Shown here in pieces: positions 57,963-64,000 of a DNA stretch of 64,000 nucleotides. The notes beneath the pieces were generated by a model. It saw only the letters and a list, made by a program, of their open reading frames with translations, made no database searches and was not told where the DNA came from. A program made the translations under genes and the position numbers. The stretch is taken from contig CM043002.1 in the NCBI GenBank assembly GCA_023678885.1, forward strand, positions 4,110,022 to 4,174,021. Reading direction: 5' to 3'. This DNA is from Pogostemon cablin (Eukaryota; Streptophyta; Magnoliopsida; Lamiales; Lamiaceae). Position 1 is the first letter of the stretch, and each line of letters begins with the position of its first letter.

Positions 57963-57967
57963 ATTGT

Positions 57968-58849
57968 AAACGTCAACTTTTTTTTTCTTCTAATGTGCCC
58001 AACAAAATTTTTTATTTTTTTATTTTATGACCAGACATGAACCAAATATTTTTTTTCTATCACAGGACATGAGTATATTTTTTTAATTTATTTCACCGGA
58101 CATATAACTAACCCATGTATTAATTATTATCTCTCAATTTTTTATTTATTACTATGCACAATTGGAAATATTAAAAAAAGAAAAAAATTAGTCACGAACA
58201 TTTTCATAGGGTGGGAAGTGAGCGAACAATATCCAGAAAAAAGAAAAAAAAACATTTATCAATGGACATGAAAAATAAAACTTTTATCAACGAACATTGT
58301 AAAAAAAAATTTACTTTCGGACATGAAATAGGTGTGGAATGTGAACGAAGAATATCCAAAAAGAAAAAAAAACATTTATAAATGGGCATGAAAAATAAAA
58401 CTTTTATAAAAAGTAAATTTAGTTACGAACATGAAATAGGCGTGGAATGTGAACGAACAATATCAAAAAAAAAAAGGAAAAAAAAAACTTTTATCAAAAA
58501 AATAACTTTTATCAACGGTTGTGAAGGGCATGGGCACAACGACACACACCGACACAACAAAACAAAGAAGAAAAAAAAATTTTAGTCATGGACTTGAAGA
58601 AAGGAAATCGTTAATGAAAAAAATGGGGAGAAAAGAATTTTATTGATAAGTAATTGAACCAATAATAATTGCAACAAAAGAAAGAAGAACAAAAAGTGTT
58701 TAGTCATGGACTAAGAATATACATTTAGTTAATGCAAAATGAGGGAAAAAAAGAATTTTATCAATAAGTAATTGAACCATTAATACTCATAATACTCACC
58801 TTGGGCCATTAATATTCACCACGGAATTATTTAGACAATTGCGGTGGAA
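57968..58849. repeat. Second GGACATG-motif array with a tandem unit
   Basis: Words such as CAGACATGAACC, CAGGACATGAG, CCGGACATA, ATGGACATGAAAAATAAAAC and TCGGACATGAAATAGG recur from 58030 to 58430, with weaker forms to 58590. Bases 58208-58520 are about three copies of a 108-120-bp unit with G(T/C)GTGGAATGTGAACGAA. The motif is the same as in 20352-23350, so this is probably a fragment of a related element. No boundaries were found. Confidence 0.7.

Positions 58850-58877
<28 letters not shown>
58850..58877. repeat. (TA)n microsatellite
   Basis: A TA tract abuts the left end of the next element. Confidence 0.95.
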
Positions 58878-58882
<5 letters not shown>

Positions 58883-61800
58883 TGACTAGGATAGGACCGT
58901 TCCTACCAAATTTTGGTGGACCGGATCCTTTCTTCTGCTTAATTGAATTACTGGGTCCAAATGGGTTAAATTCGATCGTGGCATCTCCCCTTCTCTCAAC
59001 AGCCATCAAGCCCATCACTCTCCTCCTCCGTGGCAATGCCTTCTACAAAAATCAAAAGATGGTCAATTTCCCTCTCCACCGCCACTACCCTCCTCTCCCT
59101 CTCCACCGCCGCCACAGCGGTTCAGTGGAAACGCATCAGATGCGTCGGTCTTGTCACGAAGGTGATCGGAAATTAGGGATTTTCCAAAGCAAGAATCGGC
59201 GGCAACCGCTCTGTGGTTTCCTGACAGAGCCTTGATCAAACAGCTATGTCGGGCGAATTCAGCGAAAGGGACGCCGGGCAATACCGATTTGGGGAATGAA
59301 GAACCATCGCGAACCGAGCAAGTGGGCGCCAATTTGTGGACTGGGGAACCATCGCGAATGGTTGATGGTGAATCAGCAACTGGAAGAGTTCAATTTGACA
59401 GAGGCGCTGAACTAGGCGAAACCTTTGTATCAGCGGTTTCCCTCTAAATTCTTGAAATTGATCAGTTCTTGCTTTTCTTTTGTAGGATTACCTCGATATG
59501 GATTAATTATTTGAGGCCTGATCTCAAGAGGGGCAATTTTTCTACCAATGAAGATTATTATCAGGCTTGATAGTCTTCTTGGAAACAAGTATGGAACTCC
59601 TTCTTCAATAAATTAATAAAAATATAATTGAATTGAATTAATTCTAGCTATGTTTAAGCTAATTTGTGGAGTAATACTTATTGCAGATGACCTTAAATAG
59701 CAGGAAGATTGCCATATTAACTGATCAATCAAATCGAGAAAGGAATAAAGGTTCCCAGAATTGGACCACATCGGAGGAAATGTTACGAGAGAGACGGCGG
59801 GAGAGATGTAATCCATCCCCTTTCGGCGGGCACCATCGACGATTTTGATGATGATAATGATGGAGGAGTTTGCAGTAATTTCTCTCGCTGTACATTCACC
59901 TTGCTATAAATCTATTTGTCCCTAATTGAGATATTATTTGAATTTGAAAGTATTAATCTTTTTATTATTATTGCTTTTGTCGTGGTTGGTGGTTTATTGA
60001 TTTAAATTTCATTGAGATGGCAAAATAGTTTTGATTATGTAATTATGGAACTGGTGCAGAATAGCTAACATTTTGATTCAAGTGAAAGTATGAACCGTGC
60101 TTTAATGCTTCTGTGATTGTGGTATCTAGATCCTTAATTCTAATGGTATTGTTTTAGTTGAGTACTTTGCACCATAGTATCGTCATTGGTCATTGTAAAG
60201 CATTGAGACACCTTCTTGGGAGATAACTTAATTTTCTAAACAATACATAACTTTAATTAAACAATGTATAACTTTATTTAAAAAATTAGAAAATTAAATC
60301 AAAGAGTGAACTAATTAATTTTAAAGAGTAATCTAATTAATAAAAAAGAATAACCTAAAATATATTAACCAAATAAAATAATATTTTATTTTTTGAAATC
60401 CGAATAAGAAATTAAAGAGTAACTTAAATTATTAAAAAGAGTTATCCAATTAACATAAAAGAGTAATCTAAACAATGTTAATCAAATAGAACAATATTTT
60501 ATTTTCTGAATCTAAATATTAAATTAAAGAGTAACCTAAATTATTAAAAAGAGTAACCCAATTAATAGGAAAAAGTAACCTAGTTAATAGGAAAGGGTAA
60601 CCCAATTTCTTAAAAAAGAGTAACCTAAAATATGTTGAAAATTTTTTTTCAAACTTAAATAAGTAATCCAATTTATTAAAAAGAGTAACTTAAAAGATAT
60701 TAAAAAAATTTAATTTTTCAAAACTTCAATGAGTAACCAAATTTATTAAAAAAAAGTAACCTAAAAGATGCTGAAAAAAAATTCAAAACTTCAATGAGTA
60801 ACTCATTTTATTATAAAGAGTAACTCATTTTATTATAAAGGTATCCCAGTTGAGCAAGAAGTGTAACTTGAAAGATGATGAAAAAAAAAATTCAAAACAT
60901 CAATGAGCACTAACACATAATACTCACAAAGAGCATGGCAGCAATGACACGTAATACTTTTCTTTTTACATGAAGCATTAACAAAAGAGCATTTGAGGTC
61001 GGGCTGTTCAGTCTTGTCGTGATTGTAAGGTCCTAATCTAATTATTATAATGAAGTCTTGAATCCCATGTTTGTAAACCTGAGAGTAAATCAAAGATTGA
61101 CCCATCAATCATATGAACCATGTGAACCAAAATGTGTTCGCATTATGTTTCAACAGCTCTAAATCATCAAAAATGAATCCCAAAGAGCCAAGATCAACAC
61201 TTTTCCTCTAAAATGTTTTCCCTAAATCAGTTATACTACAAAGTAAAGTGACACCATGTATACAAAATAATTAGAGATAATCTAATATTGGCTAAAAATG
61301 GCCCGTTGGGTGGGGGTGGGTATAGTGAGAGAAAGGTATATCAAGAAAGGAGGAGGCTTTGACAGGGGTGGAGGTGGAGTGGCGAACCAAGAGAGGACCA
61401 CACACGACCTTCCGATCACACACATGTACCGAGCCTGGCCAAGGATAGACACCAACAGTGACGTCAACTGGCCCCCACTCCGATCACATTGGACACCCAC
61501 TTCAACCCTGACGGCCCCGCCCCAGATGCAGCCAAACCAAATATTGAAGCCATTCAGAGTTGAAAGAATCAAAACCATAAAAAACACACTGCTGAATTCG
61601 TCAATAGAGAAAACTCCTATCAAAAGGAGGAAGAATCAGAGCCTGAAGCTTCAGAATCTCAAGCATCTAAAATCCAATTTTTAAAATTTCTTCACGAACT
61701 GGAGGGGCATCTCCGCCCTTCAACTCCGACGGTTTCTCCAACCTCTCATAGTCCCCATGACCTACTTTCGCTTCCATCCCCTTCTCCAACCTCTCATCGT

Positions 61801-62025
61801 CCGCTATAGCGCGTGTCTCCCCATGCGCTACTTTCGCTTCCATCTCATCCACACTCTGAAACGGATAATACCTAATTTTAATTTCACTCATCCCGACGGC
61901 ATCGATGCTGTATCTGTTGGCCCTAAAATTTTGGATTCGCGTTGGATTGATTTTGATTCAGTATTCAGAATCAGAGCTCGATTTCTGCGAAAAGAATCGG
62001 GTATAAGATCCAGTCCTACCAAATA
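58878..62025. mobile_element. TIR element related to 35154-36893, longer copy
   Basis: The left end GAGAGTGACTAGGATAGGAC, followed by CGTTCC, aligns with the ends of the 35154-36893 element. A partial inverted match to its inner end (GATCCAGTCCTACCAAAT) is at about 61999. Both elements contain a GAGTAAC array. GC-rich segments at 58980-59450 and 61290-61900 have open frames with no family resemblance. The right limit is uncertain. Confidence 0.5.
60280..60860 (+). repeat. GAGTAACC degenerate array, long
   Basis: AAAGAGTAACC(C/T)AATT-type words recur roughly 20 times at 20-40 bp spacing, with A-rich filler. The same array type is at 35860-36110. Confidence 0.82.
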
Positions 62026-62357
62026 AAAAAAAAAGCATGTTGTATTAGGTGAGGTTTGTTTTGGGGTTTTGGAGAGTTTGAAAATCATGAATAGTAATGT
62101 TGTGCTTGTTTTGGGTTTTTGATAGGGTATGTTTTAAATTTATGTCAAATCAATGTGTAAGAATGTATTAATTTATTTAAGAAAGTAGATGAGAGATGAG
62201 AGATAAAAATAGAAAGTGTATTAATTAAGGAAAGAAAATGTATATAGGTATATGTAGGGGTGATTTTTAAAATTTGGATGTGGAATTGGAATTCCAATTC
62301 CGAGGTTTCAAAACCCGGAACAAACATCCCCTTAAAGTTTTGCCTATATATATATAA
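62026..62357. other. AT-rich gap
   Basis: This is a short AT-rich stretch with AATTGGAATTCCAATTCC, a near-perfect palindrome at about 62285. No gene is seen. Confidence 0.4.
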
Positions 62358-64000
62358 AGTGTATATTGGGTGCTCCCGGGTGCAAGGATGCACCCATATG
62401 TGTATGATTTTTTATTCTATTTTGTATACATGTTATTCTATTTTGTATATGTGTTTTGTAAAAATTGCATACTTTTTCACACTAAGTTTTTCATTAAAAA
62501 AACTAATATCTATATATGTATATATAGTGTATACATGTTTTTTAATAATTATATAGAGAAAATTTCACTTTTAGTCCCAAGAGAATTCTTCATTTACAAA
62601 AATAGTCTCATACCTATAAACAGGTCCTAAAAGTTGCACTTTTAGTCTCAAACCGTTAAATTTTGGAAGGAATCGTTAAGTTAAAAAAAAAGAATAACAA
62701 ATATTTTATAAAGAAATAAGAATATTATTTTTGCCAAATATTAGTAATTAACAACAACCTTAATAATTTTCTAAGCATAAAGCCTCGTATTCTGGGTTAC
62801 TGTCTACCAATACTACCAATGAATTGATACAGCTTAGTTTCAGACAAATTATCAAATTCAATTTATAAAGAAAAAAAAAATCTATCTAATTCCTTAAAGC
62901 TAATGAACCAATTGAGCTTAAACAAGATTCAAGATTCAAATTGTATTCCCTGTCAAAATAAATCTAAATTTCATCTATCACCCTTTAAATCACATATTCT
63001 TGAAAATTAACAGAGAAATGAAGAGACGAGAGATGCTTCAACTCGCGCAAAGGAACAAAAGAAAATTTTCATAATTATTTAGAGATGAATTTCATAAAGG
63101 GATGACAAAGAAACAAAATTTCATCCAAATTAAATCAAATTCAAAGTAAAAGCCCTAACAAAATCAAGAAATCTAGTATCCAGAAAAGACAAATCTAATT
63201 ACACAATACCGCACATCATCAAATTGAGTTTCAATTTACCAAAAGTTCATCAAATCTGGAGATCAGCCGGGTCGTCAACCCGAAGGAGTTTAGATGCTAT
63301 ATGGGGCAAAAAAACGACGCGATGGGTGGAGTTCTAGAGCGACGCCGCCTTGGATCGTCGCCGCAGGACTTCGAACTCATCGTCATCTTCTTTGTCTTCA
63401 CCGGATAGGTATTACAAAATGCCGAGTCGTCTTCACCGGACACATGCCGAGATCCGAGCCTAAATTGGCAGATGACTACATCAACCAAATCGGGTCGGTT
63501 TGAGAGAAAATGAATGGGTTGAATCCAACGTGTAGAAGATCGTCGATGTTTCAGCTTCGGCGAAATGGTGATGCTGGATAACCAATCAGCGTTGGACGCA
63601 TTGATGCTGAATGCGGATCGATTTTTGGATTCGCGTGGATGGAGCTCCGAAGAGGTGTCGGAAGCGTTATGATTTGGGTTTTCTTCCCATGGTGGTGATT
63701 TTTGGTCGACGGAAAAGATTCTGCGTCGCCGGAAAGGATTCTGCAAACCCTAGGATTTGGGGGGAGGGAGATTATATCTGGGATTCCAATTTTTAAATAT
63801 TCTATAATTTTCAAAATAATAAATATACTAACAGTCGTGTTATTTTCCGTTAGTTACTTACGGAAAATGGCTTAAAATTCTTATGGGACTAAATTTGCCA
63901 AAAAATGGACCATTTTGAAATTTGTTGATTCTTATGGGATTAAAAATGAAATTTTCCCTAATTGTATATTTTTTACACTCAATTTTTCATTAAAAAAACT
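62358..64000 (+). mobile_element. TGCACCC-type MITE, copy C, split and running off the window
   Basis: It starts AGTGTATATTGGGTGCTCCC and matches copy A closely as far as TTTTTTAATAATTATATA. It resumes at 63959 with TAATTGTATATTTTTTACAC and runs to the window edge. The middle is the inserted Mutator-like element. Confidence 0.78.
62546..63968. mobile_element. Mutator-like element with 10-bp target duplication
   Basis: The element spans 62556-63958 (1403 bp). The left end GAGAAAATTTCACTTTTAGT and the reverse complement of the right end, GGGAAAATTTCATTTTTAAT, form inverted repeats. The flanks TAATTATATA (62546-62555) and TAATTGTATA (63959-63968) differ by one base. Copy A shows the pre-insertion site with a single TAATTATATA. 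Inside, 63250-63780 is GC-rich with a 149-codon minus-strand frame (63746-63297) of arginine/serine-rich sequence. It may be captured host DNA, but no family is recognisable. Confidence 0.85.

Larger units (their letters stand above)
52497..57967 (+). mobile_element. Ty1/copia retrotransposon, Tork-like, full length but dead
   Basis: The element spans 52502-57962 (5461 bp). LTRs of 628 and 626 bp both start TGTGATTAAAACTACATAC, and a perfect 5-bp target duplication ATTGT lies at 52497-52501 and 57963-57967. The internal order is gag, protease, integrase, reverse transcriptase, RNase H, which is the copia order. The whole polyprotein keeps one reading frame and is broken only by about six in-frame stops, so it decayed recently. 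The leader GGCGCCGTCTGTGGGAA is shared with the 6317-9262 element. Confidence 0.95.

Noticed and set aside
59063..59447. Open frames in the 58878 element as captured genes
   Set aside because: Opposite-strand frames overlap, the sequence is low complexity, and nothing suggests a known protein.

Overview
The window is nuclear DNA of a flowering plant, most likely a eudicot. It is AT-rich, has spliced genes with GT..AG introns and plant-type protein families, and is packed with plant transposons: Tat-like Ty3/gypsy, Tork-like Ty1/copia, hAT, Mutator-like and Stowaway-like elements. I cannot name the species. Only one complete gene is well supported: a six-exon Ppx/GppA-type phosphatase on the minus strand (25997-30561). 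Partial or minor genes are the first two exons of an unidentified UBA-like protein running off the left edge (1-1252, minus), a small DUF3511-domain ORF (9653-9865, minus), the C-terminal end of an LRR receptor-like protein (19222-19497, minus), and a multi-exon WAT1/MtN21 transporter fragment lying between inverted-repeat arms (2262-3190).

Layout: 1-1.25 kb gene end; 1.78-3.55 kb inverted-repeat element carrying the WAT1 fragment; 3.56-4.64 kb MITEs, one nested in another; 4.95-5.87 kb hAT element with an 8-bp target duplication; 6.3-9.26 kb non-autonomous LTR element inside a TA microsatellite; 9.65-9.87 kb DUF3511; 11.9-19.1 kb large inverted-repeat, pyrimidine-biased block seeded with tRNA D-arm-like pieces; 19.2-19.5 kb RLP end; 19.92-23.57 kb Mutator-like element (9-bp target duplication) filled with about 40 copies of a GGCGGACATG-like motif that changes strand near 22.93 kb; 24.0-24.5 kb nested MITEs; 26.0-30.6 kb phosphatase gene; 31-41 kb AT-rich DNA with several TIR elements; 41.63-52.17 kb gypsy element; 52.50-57.96 kb copia element; 58.0-58.6 kb second GGACATG-type array; 58.9-62.0 kb TIR element related to the one at 35.15-36.89 kb; 62.36-64.0 kb MITE split by a second Mutator-like element with a 10-bp target duplication.

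The host genes show no functional link to one another. The window mostly records nested transposition: in three places an element lies inside another repeat whose uninterrupted relative is also in the window, so the empty site can be read directly. The two least explained structures are the GGCGGACATG array at 20-23 kb and the tRNA-like inverted-repeat block at 12-19 kb.
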